Below are positions 9,960 to 19,797 of a DNA stretch of 23,277 bases, one piece after another (positions within the stretch are counted from its first letter, which is position 1; every line of letters begins with the position of its first letter). Source of the DNA: Hypsibius dujardini (lineage: Eukaryota > Tardigrada > Eutardigrada > Parachela > Hypsibiidae); assembly GCA_001579985.1 (NCBI GenBank), contig LRSR01005597.1, forward strand, positions 1-23,277, in the 5' to 3' direction. Made by a program: the position numbers and the translations under genes. Below the pieces are notes generated by a model that was given only the letters and a program-made list of their open reading frames with translations, was not told the DNA's origin and ran no database searches.

Positions 9960-12041
9960 ACTTAGCTTACCTCTCTTCTGGTCGGTAAGCCATTGGATCG
10001 GAAGAGAGCGGTCTGTCGCTGCCCGTACCGGAACTCCCGCTCATGTTACCGACTTGGCCGAGGGAAGGCCCAGTGAGATCGCGAATTTCATCCATATCGT
10101 CGTCCACGTCCTCGTCCTCATTGAAAGACGGGTTGGAGGGGTAGGAGGACGTGGAGGCTGCCGAGGCGGCGGACATTTGTGACATCCGCTGCTGGTTGAT
10201 CCTCAGGGACGGCGAGTTATACGATTTAGACTGTGTGTCGGAATTGGACGGCGACGCGGTCAGACCGCGTTGGTTCGCCGGCTTGACTGTGATAATTAAG
10301 TTCGAACTACAGCACAAACGAAAACGAAAATCAGACGGGTTCTCAACCATGGGTAGCCGGCGGCAGCGAAAGTGCGCAAGCGAAAGTACCTATTGGCAAT
10401 CATCATGTCGGTCACTTGATCCAGCGTTTTGTTCGTCACGTCGATGCCGTTCACTTCGACCACCTCGTCGTTGACGGCAAGGATCCCCGTGCTTTCGGCA
10501 AGACCGCCGGGCACCAGTCGCGATATGAAGATCCCGGGCACCTTCTCCAGACCGGTGGGAGTGACTTTAATACTAACGCCGTCACGGATGTAGAAACCTG
10601 GAATACATACATGTGGGTTTTAACCGTTCAACCGTTCAAACTTCACAATTCCCAGCACGTGATCACAGGAAAGCAAAGCCTTACCGAGTGGTCGGTCGGA
10701 TCCGTGTTTCAGCAGGCGAACACGACGATGTGTCTGTGGCAGTATGTCGACGTCGATAATCTGAGACACTTGCCTACAAAATGGAGTAACAAATCTGTGA
10801 AAAAACTCTTGCTCCGAACTTAGCGTGCTTCCTGGGAACCTATGCCGACCCACGCTTTCCGGTTTGCGTGGCCAGATATTTAAATGACCCTGCTCATCGG
10901 AATCACGCGGTCTGTCTCGCATTTTTCTGTATGACTTAATGAAGTGGTTGTCTGCCCATCATCCACCGGACAAAATGTCTGTCTATGACTGAATCCTTAC
11001 ACTGCCTGAATCCCTGCACTGCCTGAATCCCTGCACTGCCTGAATCCCTGCACTGCCTGAATCCATGCACTGTCTGAATCCCTGCACTGTCTGAATCCCT
11101 GCACTGCCTGAATCCCTAGACTGCCTGAATCTCTGCACTGCCTGAATCCATGCACTGCCTGAATCCCTGCACTGTCTGAATCTCTGCACTGCCTGAATCC
11201 CTGCACTGTCTGAATCCCTGCACTGCCTGAATCCATGCACTGCCTGAATCCTTACACTGTCTGAATCCCTACACTGCCTGAATTCCTGCACTGCCGAGTC
11301 CAGCACCTTGACCGGCAAAGCTTAGTCACATCTTACCGGAAATCTTCCGGCATGCCAATCTTCAGCGGAGTATTCTTATTTTTGGATTTGTTTGCGGAAT
11401 GATGCGTGAGCGGGAGTTGGGCGAGGATCTTGTTGTGGCCCTTTTCCCGTTTCCGGTTGAGGGTGCTGTAGCCGATGAGGTCGCTCCAGTTCTCATCTGT
11501 AACAAGAGAGAGAAAACGCGAAATGAGCAATGCATTTCCGAGGTTGTTGTACACTGCTGCACTGCTACACACTCAACAGCATAATCAGGGACAAACAAGG
11601 TGTAAAGGAAATAAATCTGGCCCACTACTGGGTCAATGTTGATTATTGCAAAACACATTTTAAAAACGACATGAAGCATGTTTACTTTAGCATAGTGAGG
11701 CACGGGATTAAAGTACACGGATTGGCAACAAAGGGGCGCCATCGCGCGACTCAAATCGTTCAGCTCAATGAGGATATCTGTCGAGACAAACTGCGGAGAT
11801 AGAGCCGCAAAATTAGCAGATTATCATTTTTCAATTACCGGATGAAATTCTTTATGGTGATGATTGTATTTCACCGAAAGTCTGATAACCCGGCAACCGA
11901 CTTAAAAGACTGAGACAATCAGAAAGGCAGACAGCCATCGAGACGCAAGGCAAAAATACAGATAGAGAAACAGACAGATACATAGACAAACAGACAGGCA
12001 GACAGGCAGGCAGACAGACAGACAGACAGACAGGTAGACAA

Positions 12042-12084
<43 letters not shown>

Positions 12085-12913
12085 AACACGAAAAAGCGGA
12101 CAGACAAGCTAAAAGTAAGCAATTGACTGACATGGCAAACGCCTGTTGCTAACAGATCCACAATACTGGCGGACAATCTGGATTGCGGAAAAAATTGTTA
12201 AATTTTGCCTCCTCATTTCAGTAGCCAGAGCAGTGTTTCAACTCTTCCGGAAATACCATTAAAATCAAGAGGATATCTGAGACGCGAGTCATTCGGTTAC
12301 GGTTTACTGCCGCCCGGTAGACAGCCACATAGAAAGAGAGAGAGAAGCTGGTAAACAAAGAAAGGTGAGACCGGTCGAAATTCCTGCTGGAGACAGACCA
12401 TCAATTACAGTGTATTCCTCGGCGGGGGAGACGGGAGAGGTCAGGTAGCGACAGGTACTGCTACACTGCAGCACACAAGGGCATGCACACGCGATGACAA
12501 AGAGTTACTTACACACAGTACAATATTTTCGACGATTATCCTCGTGCACCGTCACCTGCCGGCCTCCTGGAAATTATTATGACCAGCACGATAAGAGTCA
12601 CGCCGCGGAACGTGAAAGTATATTTAAACGGAACTCGTTCACAAACGACTTGTCTCGCTGGCCCTTTTGATTTGCCCGTATACCGATAAATGTTAACACG
12701 GTGCCGGTCAATTTTACACAAGTTATCTGGACATATATTAGAATTATTAGCTGGCCGACAACACATTCATTCAGTGTGTACTGAAACAGGTAGACAAAGA
12801 ATCAGGCAGAAGAAGTTCAGCACAGACACAAATACCGACTACATACTTTCCAGACAGACATCCAGACATCCAGGCAGACAGACAGACAGCCAGACATTCA
12901 GACATACAGACAT

Positions 12914-12983
<70 letters not shown>

Positions 12984-15900
12984 CAACGGACAGACAGGCA
13001 GACAGAGAGACATATGGACAGAGAGACATATGGACAGAGAGACAGATGGACAGAGAGACAGACGGACAGAGAGAAAGACGGACAGACAAACAGACAGATG
13101 GGCAGACAGACAGATTTACTAGAATATGCGACATACATGCAGCATGTTCTGTAGCATGTAGACAAATACAGGCAACTGAGCCAATTGTTACCAAATCCAT
13201 ACGGATCTCATCTCATTAGAGCATAAATGTAAACTGATTATTCTAGGTTATCCTGACTGCAAATCAAACTCAAACATACTCGGAAAACTTCCCAAAGCGC
13301 GCATAAATGCCTTCGCCGGTCTCGTGGTCCGTAACTGTTACCACCTCGCGGGCTGTTTACTCTACAAAGGCAACGAACACGGCAACTATTGCGGAATAAT
13401 AGCGCAACTCCCTCCGTAACATTGGCGGCCTGTACTAGATAACAGATGCAATTAATTCGCCACAACGATCGAGTTGCAACAAAGTTCACAACCACACCAC
13501 ATAAAGGAGCGAAACCTGTTTGGTATGTCAAACAGACAGTTCGCACCGCGTTAACACAAAAGATAATAAAAACACACGCAATTATTTTAGGACAATAACA
13601 TTAACGCTGCGCATAAAACACAATTGCTAAAGTAAAAATCACCCCCCAAGGAGGAAACAAAAGGCATGATTCTTAGGCCTCGAAAATATTCCAATCCAAC
13701 TAAATCAACCAAGAAATCGAACAGAATGTCTGTGAAAAAGACACGCCAAACGAGTTCAATGTTTTTTTTTCGCAATCTCCAACTCAAAATCAAATCATGC
13801 AACAACCGGGCCGACGCCCCGACCGAAAAAAGTCAACCATAATTGAAACATCCAAAAAGCCAACCGGCATCGTAAAAAAACGCTCTCTTACACCCCGGCT
13901 GACCCTAATCACCCTGACAGACACAAACTACCGCCGCGGTCGCGCACCCGCTCATCTCTATCGGTGTGATGGTGAATGATGCGATGGCAGTAAAAACCAA
14001 CAAATCAGTCTGCTGAGCTGGTTTATTCCAAATCTCCTCAGCACACACAAACACAGAGAGAGAGAGAGCGCTCAGCTCAGCTCGGCTCAGACAGACACAA
14101 GACCGAATTCAGACAACAAACAAAAAAACAGTGAGACTTCCGGTGGTGTGGAGGAGAAGCGAGCACAACTCTAACCAGCCTTTTTCTCCCTCCACGACCT
14201 CCACTTTTAGGTCGCTACTGGTTGCTTGTGTTGTGGGTTGGCGTGTATGAGTGAAATGGAATGCAGTAGCAACAGCGGTAGAAGAGAGAGAGAACGAGGG
14301 AGATATGGAAGCAACCTGGAAGGCAGCTCCGGTCAGGCATGTCGAGCATGGTGAAGATAACAGCCACATGCAGTCAGAAGAGATTTCCGCGCTGCCAAAT
14401 GTAAATCACGCTCTCTCCCACTGAAGCACGCGCACCAATTTTACGATTGTGGGGGACCCCATCATGCATGAAGAATGTGCATAGCGTGAGCGAGAGGGGT
14501 GGAAAAAATCAACCCGCAGCATATATATTCGCATCACACGAAACCCAGACAAGCGAAGCAGCACAACAGGCACCCCCTGTTTCAAACAATCAACCACACT
14601 TGATTGATCGATCCCTTGATTGGTTAAAGTAATCGCGTGCACTAATAGGTTGAAGTTGAAGGAGGTCAGCTAGCATGTTTTTCCCACACACCGAAGCAAA
14701 ATATCAACAAAACCGGTAAACGAGTTTCTCCCCGTCTGCCTCTCTCTCTCTCTCTTTCCCCGTCCGGCAGACATTTTAAAGAGAGTGCGCAAATCAAACA
14801 CAAAGTCTGCCAGATAAGCCACCTTGTCGTCGCGCCGCGCGGCGCTTCCTTCCTTCCACACTCACTCAAGACACGAGAGTGCCTACGACGATCCTGTAAT
14901 CTACCTCCTCACGAGTCTGTCCGTTTGTTTGCGGTCGCTCTCGCACTTCCTCATCATTTGGCACTCACGCGGCGACGGCGGCGGACAACAACAAAACACC
15001 TCAACACACTTCTTACCTTTCCGTTGGATATGGATTCGCAAGAGCGAAGCGGTGGAGGATAAGGCTTTTTTGAAGTTGTCGTTATTATTGATCGGCAACA
15101 GGTCGTCATCTGAAAAACAAGAGACACATTTAGATCATGATGGGCAGTCGAACATTAAAACATTAAATAGTTCGCCGTCTGTCTGTCTGTCTTGTCCGGC
15201 TGTCTAGCTGTGTGTCTGTCTACCTGTTTGTATTCTGTCTGTCTGTCTATGCCTGCCTGGATGTCTCTGTCTGTATGTCTGTCTATCTGTCTGGCTGTAT
15301 GTCTGTCTATCTGTCTGGCTGTATGTCTGTCTATCTGTCTGGCTGTATGTCTGTCTGTCTGTCTGGCTGTATGTCTGTCTGTCTGCCTGACTACATGTCT
15401 TTCTTTTTGTGTGGCCTTTATAACTACAAGTACGTGTGCCTGCCAATCTGCGTGCAGGAATGGTGCGCTTACCTTCGTCGGTGTATAGTATTACAAACGG
15501 GACGCCGCGCAGATTATGTAAGCTCTCCACCAGTTGATAAAAATCCAAAAATTTATCCCCGATGGAGCGCAAGACGGAAAAGCGACGAAATTCGGCGTCA
15601 AACTGTGAAAAGCACATTCTCGTTATCCAATGGTAACCTCAATCGATCAATCAAGTATGGAAAAGCATGACGCAAAAACGGGTATCCAGCCGTTAATAAA
15701 TCAAGAAATGGACCGATCAAATGTCACACCACCATACAATTCAATCAACCAATTAATCATTGATATTTGCCCGAAAATTAATCAATCAATCAACTCATAT
15801 CTATTAAGAATATTTGAAGGACAATCAATCAATCTATTGATCGTTGATGATATTTGCTGGACAATCAATCAATCAATCAATCAACTGATCAATATTATAT

Positions 15901-15986
15901 ATTTGCTGGACAAAACGACACGGACACAACATAACTCTTACCTTGCTTTTCACCTCGATGAGAGGAGGACCGACTTTCTTCGACAT
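9641..15986 (-). CDS. par-6: PAR-6 cell polarity adaptor (PB1-CRIB-PDZ)
   Basis: Eight exons in transcript order: 15986-15942, 15602-15473, 15109-15017, 11496-11337, 10773-10685, 10597-10390, 10306-9971 and 9767-9641. Phases match throughout, giving 395 residues, close to the family size. PB1 domain at about 10-90 ([15 protein letters not shown], then [14 protein letters not shown] and LLRIHIQRK). The semi-CRIB at about 135-155 shows [15 protein letters not shown]. The PDZ at about 158-255 shows [45 protein letters not shown] and [10 protein letters not shown] serine-rich acidic linker follows. The last exon ends in the hydrophobic C-terminus VFTL, as expected of a PDZ-ligand tail. PAR-6 links aPKC (through PB1) and Cdc42-GTP (through CRIB-PDZ) in the apical polarity complex. 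The start ATG is chosen because [15 protein letters not shown] aligns with known N-termini. Exon 8 was found by phase; without it the frame ends two codons into the exon-7 donor. Confidence 0.94.
9849..9959. repeat. (GTCT)n then (CCTG)n array in par-6 intron 7
   Basis: Tetranucleotide GTCT repeats pass at about 9920 into about ten CCTG/GCCT units. On the par-6 transcript this reads (CAGG)n then (AGAC)n, directly downstream of the exon-7 donor. Confidence 0.95.
10988..11297. repeat. 17-bp minisatellite in par-6 intron 4
   Basis: About 18 head-to-tail copies of a 17-bp unit, CACTGCCTGAATCCCTG, with scattered T/C and C/A changes. They fill more than half of the intron between the CRIB-encoding exons. 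Because 17 is not a multiple of three, all frames repeat with a 17-residue period, which explains long spurious open frames on the minus strand. Confidence 0.95.
11965..12088. repeat. (AGAC)n array in par-6 intron 3, first
   Basis: Imperfect AGAC/AGGC/AAAC tetranucleotides. On the par-6 transcript it reads (GTCT)n, complementary to the arrays in introns 2 and 7. Confidence 0.93.
12852..13112. repeat. (AGAC)n array in par-6 intron 3, second
   Basis: A long array with a pure AGAC core around 12920-12982, followed by a degenerate GACAGAGAGACATATG-type section. Reads (GTCT)n on the par-6 transcript. Confidence 0.95.
15176..15395. repeat. (GTCT)n array with higher-order unit in par-6 intron 2
   Basis: GTCT repeats, with a higher-order 28-bp unit (GTCTGGCTGTATGTCTGTCT core) repeated about four times between 15280 and 15390. 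On the par-6 transcript it reads (AGAC)n, complementary to the intron-3 arrays. Confidence 0.95.
15718..15908. repeat. ATCA-rich repeat in par-6 intron 1
   Basis: AATCAATCAATCAATC runs interleaved with two copies of a longer unit around GATATTTGC and GGACAATCAATCAATC. It lies in the 339-bp intron between par-6 exons 1 and 2. Confidence 0.8.
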
Positions 15987-16718
15987 ATTCCCATCACATT
16001 GATCTAATACCGATAACAAAGGCGATGAAACAATCCAGGCAATGGCAGTGTGATGCTTGATACAACGATAAAAAAATGGGGAAGCGAGTTATTCCGTCAG
16101 CTTACGGCTTTTAAAACGTGAAAGTAGTGGATTAGAGCGCAGAGATTAATTTTGCGGCGACGGCGGTCCGTGTATATGTAGTGTGTGTGTCCCCAGCACC
16201 GCGGAGACAAGAGTGAGTTTAAAAGACAACACAAGAACTTTTCCAACAGTTGTGGTGATGATGTTGCTGCCTGCGCCTCCTTCCACTTCTCCAAATGCTT
16301 TATGACGGTGAGTGTGCTCGGTGACGCTGACTCTCTCGTGCTCTCTATCAATCGGATGAATGAGATGAATCACCTGTATTTGTCGATGCATGAGGGAGCC
16401 GAGAGAAGACAGCACCGCCCATTTGGAGGTGGCCCTTTTGTTCCTGCGTTCAGAGCGTTCGCTTAACTTTTACTGCAGTAGGTCTTATAATTCAAGCCTC
16501 CAAGCGGGCTCAGTGGTATGTATAGTGGGAGAAGCTCCTACGGTACGGCAGTAGATAAATTCATCTACCTCTACGCCAATAGCGAAACAGCTGTTAAGAG
16601 ACAGCAGTATCCGCGGATCTCAGCTTTGTTTTCTCCTTCAGGCCCTTCACTATTTCCTTTTCACGCTCCTGATCATCTACTAATTTTTTTCGAAACTGCG
16701 TTCCGTCCCGCTACGAGA
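15987..16718. other. Divergent intergenic region between par-6 and the unidentified + gene
   Basis: About 730 bp between the par-6 start (-) and the first possible ATG of the next gene (+). It should hold the par-6 5' UTR and promoter. Frames of 80-100 codons on both strands (16097-16466) show no recognisable motif, and I do not call them. Confidence 0.45.
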
Positions 16719-17961
16719 ATGACCGAGGAGGAGGTCAGTGATGGAGCGGTTGAAGATGGCACCAGTGGAGAAAAAGTGCAAGGCACGGGATGCGACTTGG
16801 TAATACCGGATTATCAACCATGTTGAGAACTATTCCAGTCTACCTGAAAGATCTAATTGTCTTCAATCACATCAAGAGCCCCTCGGCGCCACTCAGCGCA
16901 ACCGGAAGTGAACTGCAAACACCAGATTGGTGATCGAATGTTTAAAATTTGACTCCGTGATCTCCACCTTGCCTGCCACCACCAGTCCACCACCTTGCCT
17001 GCCACCACCAGTCCACCATCTTGCCTGCCACCACCACCATCACCTTGCTTGTTGATCTGTGGAAGTGCAAATTTATCGATAATTATAAGGGGAAGATTGT
17101 AAACTTTTTGTGACCTCTGCCTGCAACCAGACTTAATTGTTCCTGTAGCAGGGTTTGTCTGCTTCTGAATGAACACAATACAATGCAACGGAACACTATT
17201 TGATGTCTGTGGAGCAACGGTTTAGGAAGGAGAAAGCGACCATCACACGGCAAGGTCTAGCGGTGGGGATCGAACCATCGATGGTGAAAGAGTTTTGGGG
17301 AGCATTTGGATGCCGCGTTGGCGGCAAGGCGATTCTTCACACTGGAACCGACGCCACAATCGTACTCGGACTTGCTGGTGTCGATGGGAAAGCTGCGGAA
17401 GAGTCGGTCGATCGAGATCGTCGATCGGCAAACCATGAACGAGGCCCTCTTAATTGGAACGGTGGAACTCCAGCACTCCTTCAGGCAGAAGCCGGCGGAA
17501 GGTGACTTCCAGCGATACTTTCGAGTTACATTCCCGTAAGTTTGAAGCTTTGTCGCTGCGACACAGCTGAAAGGAACATGCGGGATTAGTTTTGTCTTTC
17601 ATTTCTGGCACTTTCTTTCTCTAGGAAGGAAATGTCTGACAAGCGCTTTGGCCGATATTTTCGTGACATTTTGGTCGACATGCAGGCGTCCGATTCCGAG
17701 GATGAGATTGCGAGGCGGGCAGAGGTACTGTGTGATGAATATGATTCAGTGCAGCTTTGGAACTGTGAATTCGGATTGTGGCTCACTTAGTTGTAGGCTG
17801 CTGAATCGTTCAGTTGATTGTTTTCTCCTGTACGCCATACTTGTGTGTGTTTTTAGTCGGAGCGACCGTCCAAAACACTGTGTCAGGAAGTGGTACTTCC
17901 GTCGACCACACACGTGAAAGAGGTCGTGGAGATCTCTCACGGGAACGCTCTTAACGGCTAG
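16719..17961 (+). CDS. Unidentified multi-exon gene
   Basis: Probable exons: 16719-16799, 17291-17535, 17625-17724 and 17857-17961, joined by GT-AG introns in consistent phase, about 176 residues. The first exon begins with an acidic N-terminus (MTEEEVSDGAVEDG). The middle shows two similar aromatic-basic motifs, GDFQRYFRVTFP and KRFGRYFRDILVD, followed by an acidic stretch, ASDSEDEIARRAE. The last exon ends VVEISHGNALNG then TAG at 17959-17961. Exons 3 and 4 have good splice sites. The link from exon 1 to exon 2 and the exon-2 acceptor (17289-17290, weak pyrimidine tract) are uncertain. I do not recognise the family, and no signal peptide or membrane segment is evident. It may continue into the coding-like stretch from 17967 if a frameshift or unrecognised splice is involved. 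Confidence 0.5.
16964..17050. repeat. ~30-bp tandem repeat (CCACCTTGCCTG type)
   Basis: About three copies of a unit containing CACCTTGCCTGCCACCACCA and GTCCAC, the last shortened. It lies in the proposed first intron of the unidentified + gene. Confidence 0.85.
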
Positions 17962-17966
17962 CGCGG

Positions 17967-18703
17967 ATGGAGCGCCGATTCCTGTTTGATGTGAGCGAGC
18001 TCAGTGGGATCCCAGTTAGACCTCCCCTGGATAGTCGATTGATTGACAGGACAGTTCAAAATGTACCATTTGTTTTGAATAGTCCCCGCGAACCCACCGA
18101 AACGTTTCGGCCAGCTGTGCATAAAGAATCTTTCCCCGGACAAGAGCGGCGATCTCGGAAACCATCGGCTTCCACTTTTTCGTTCTGACGTCCAACACGA
18201 CATCCAAGGTCAACTGGTATGGCCCTTTTGAAGTTTGCATCCTTTTTTTCTCCTTTGGTTCCTGCTCAATTTTTGCCGTTAGTTTTGCCTTGGTGGACTT
18301 CGAGAGTCAGCAGTTGACTTGCAAGCACTTCCACATTCTCCTGCACAAACCCTGGAAAGAGCATCATTTTACCATGGTCTTGTGTAATGATGGTACGTGC
18401 TTTCGCTGTTGATTTGGCAGTAATGTAAAGTATGCACTTAGTTATGGACTCGTTCATGTGTTGTTAGAAGGCGAGCATAACACTCGGCTCACGGTCGGGG
18501 AGGGGGTTGGGTTGCAATGGGAGACTTCGTGTGATGACGTCGAGGCCGTCTTCTCCACCGCCATCGAAATTGTGAAGCCTCTTCGATATTCGCGAACTAA
18601 TTGTCCTGAAGGCTCCACGTTAGAACGAAAAGTGCAAACCTTCTGTTTGATAAAAACACTTTATCGCATGTCGTTTTTGTGTACAACGTTTGGGTTCTTC
18701 TAA
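17967..18703 (+). CDS. Coding-like exons of unclear structure (possible continuation of the unidentified gene)
   Basis: Two exons look sound on the + strand: 18283-18392 (excellent T-rich acceptor, donor GTACGT; contains ALVDFESQQ, KHFHILLHKPWKEHHFTMVL) and 18468-18703 (contains LTVGEGVGLQWETSCDD, AVFSTAIEIVKPLRYSR), which joins it in phase across a 75-bp intron and ends at TAA 18701-18703. Upstream, a frame from ATG 17967 (FLFDVSELSGIPVRPPLD...) is protein-like for about 40 codons but stops at 18186-18188, and I could not link it cleanly to 18283. A minus-strand frame at 18016-18240 is also open and protein-like, so strand is not certain for that part. It could be a separate gene, the 3' half of the previous gene, or a decaying copy. 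Not recognised as any family. Confidence 0.35.
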
Positions 18704-18816
18704 GTCGTGTTCGCGGATAAAGACACCGCGGAGTTGGAAAAAAAAACCAGGGCCGCACTGTCAACGGTATGCTCTAAGGGACACTTTCGCTCTGTGTTAC
18801 TAACGTAGCGAGCGAT

Positions 18817-19742
18817 TCAAGGTCGAACAAAAATCTTGATCATTCCGTCTTCGTGGTTATAAAAGGTCTTGTAAGCCGCCGGGACATCCGACAGACGCAT
18901 GTGGTGGGTGACGAGAAAGGACGGGTCGTACTCTCCGGTTCGCAACTTCTCAAGAGCCATCTTCCAGATGCGCTTGAAGTATAGCAACAACGGAGTTCAA
19001 ACAAATAGCTCGGTATGTGTAACTGCTTGAAAGCACTTGTACTGTACTGAAAGTACTGTAAAGGTTACCTGAGTGGGTGACTGCCCGGATTCCAGTCGGA
19101 GATGCTTCATGCCAATTGTACCGATCGGGAAGTTATTGGCCTTTCCGGCATAGTCGGCGATGACGGACACTGCAAATACCAACAACCGAGAGCATAGTCG
19201 ATTACCTTCGAGAAGACGGCTAGACAGGACTCTGACATAAAAATTTATTCGACAGCATGACAGGCAGTACCAAGCAATTCCTGCCCCCAATAGACTAACC
19301 TTTTCCATACTGGCGAGCAGCAGTGCAGCATTCCGCGATGATCTCCGGAGTGTCCGTTTCCAGCATCAATGCGCGCTGGAGCTTATGCAGCATACCTTTA
19401 GCGAAGCGGAACCCGGCAGCATCGATGCAGACGTCCAGGCCTTTCGGTTCCCATTCCTTGATGGTTTTCAATACATCCTGTTTTGTATAGTCGATGACGT
19501 CAATTCCAAGCTTTTCGCGGGCAATGTCAAGGCGGTCCTCAGTCCCAGAAATACCGATGACACGGCGTGCTCCCAACACCTGAGCCCATCGGGCCGCGGC
19601 CAGACCAATTGGTCCCATGCCCCAGATACCGACACTGTCGCCCGGCTTGACTTCACCCATCTCACAAGCGTGATAGGCGGTGCCTGCAACGGGAATGTGC
19701 CAAAGCAATAACCACCGATAACGCAAACAGACAAACAACTTC

Positions 19743-19797
<55 letters not shown>

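Larger units (their letters stand above)
11497..15016 (-). other. Large par-6 intron 3 (3.5 kb)
   Basis: By far the longest intron in the window, separating the PB1-encoding from the CRIB-encoding exons. It contains two long AGAC arrays, short AG-rich runs near 14057 and CT-rich runs near 14740, and otherwise unique sequence. I see no convincing nested gene. Candidate frames at 11399-11800 and 14824-15207 lack conserved motifs and cross known exons. Its size would allow intronic enhancers. Confidence 0.6.

Noticed and set aside
10983-11318. Repetitive protein with a 17-residue period ([17 protein letters not shown] type)
   Set aside because: Produced by the 17-bp minisatellite in par-6 intron 4; all frames repeat the same way.
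11852-13200. Long open frames of CLSV / QTDR-type repeats on both strands
   Set aside because: They are translations of (AGAC)n/(GTCT)n arrays inside par-6 intron 3; no start context, no conserved motif.
14824-15207. 127-codon + strand frame
   Set aside because: It is antisense to par-6 exon 3, which encodes half of the PB1 domain in phase with its neighbours.
17255-17290. tRNA-like B box (GGTTCGATCCCC on the minus strand)
   Set aside because: No matching T-stem, no A box or acceptor stem at proper distance; treated as chance.
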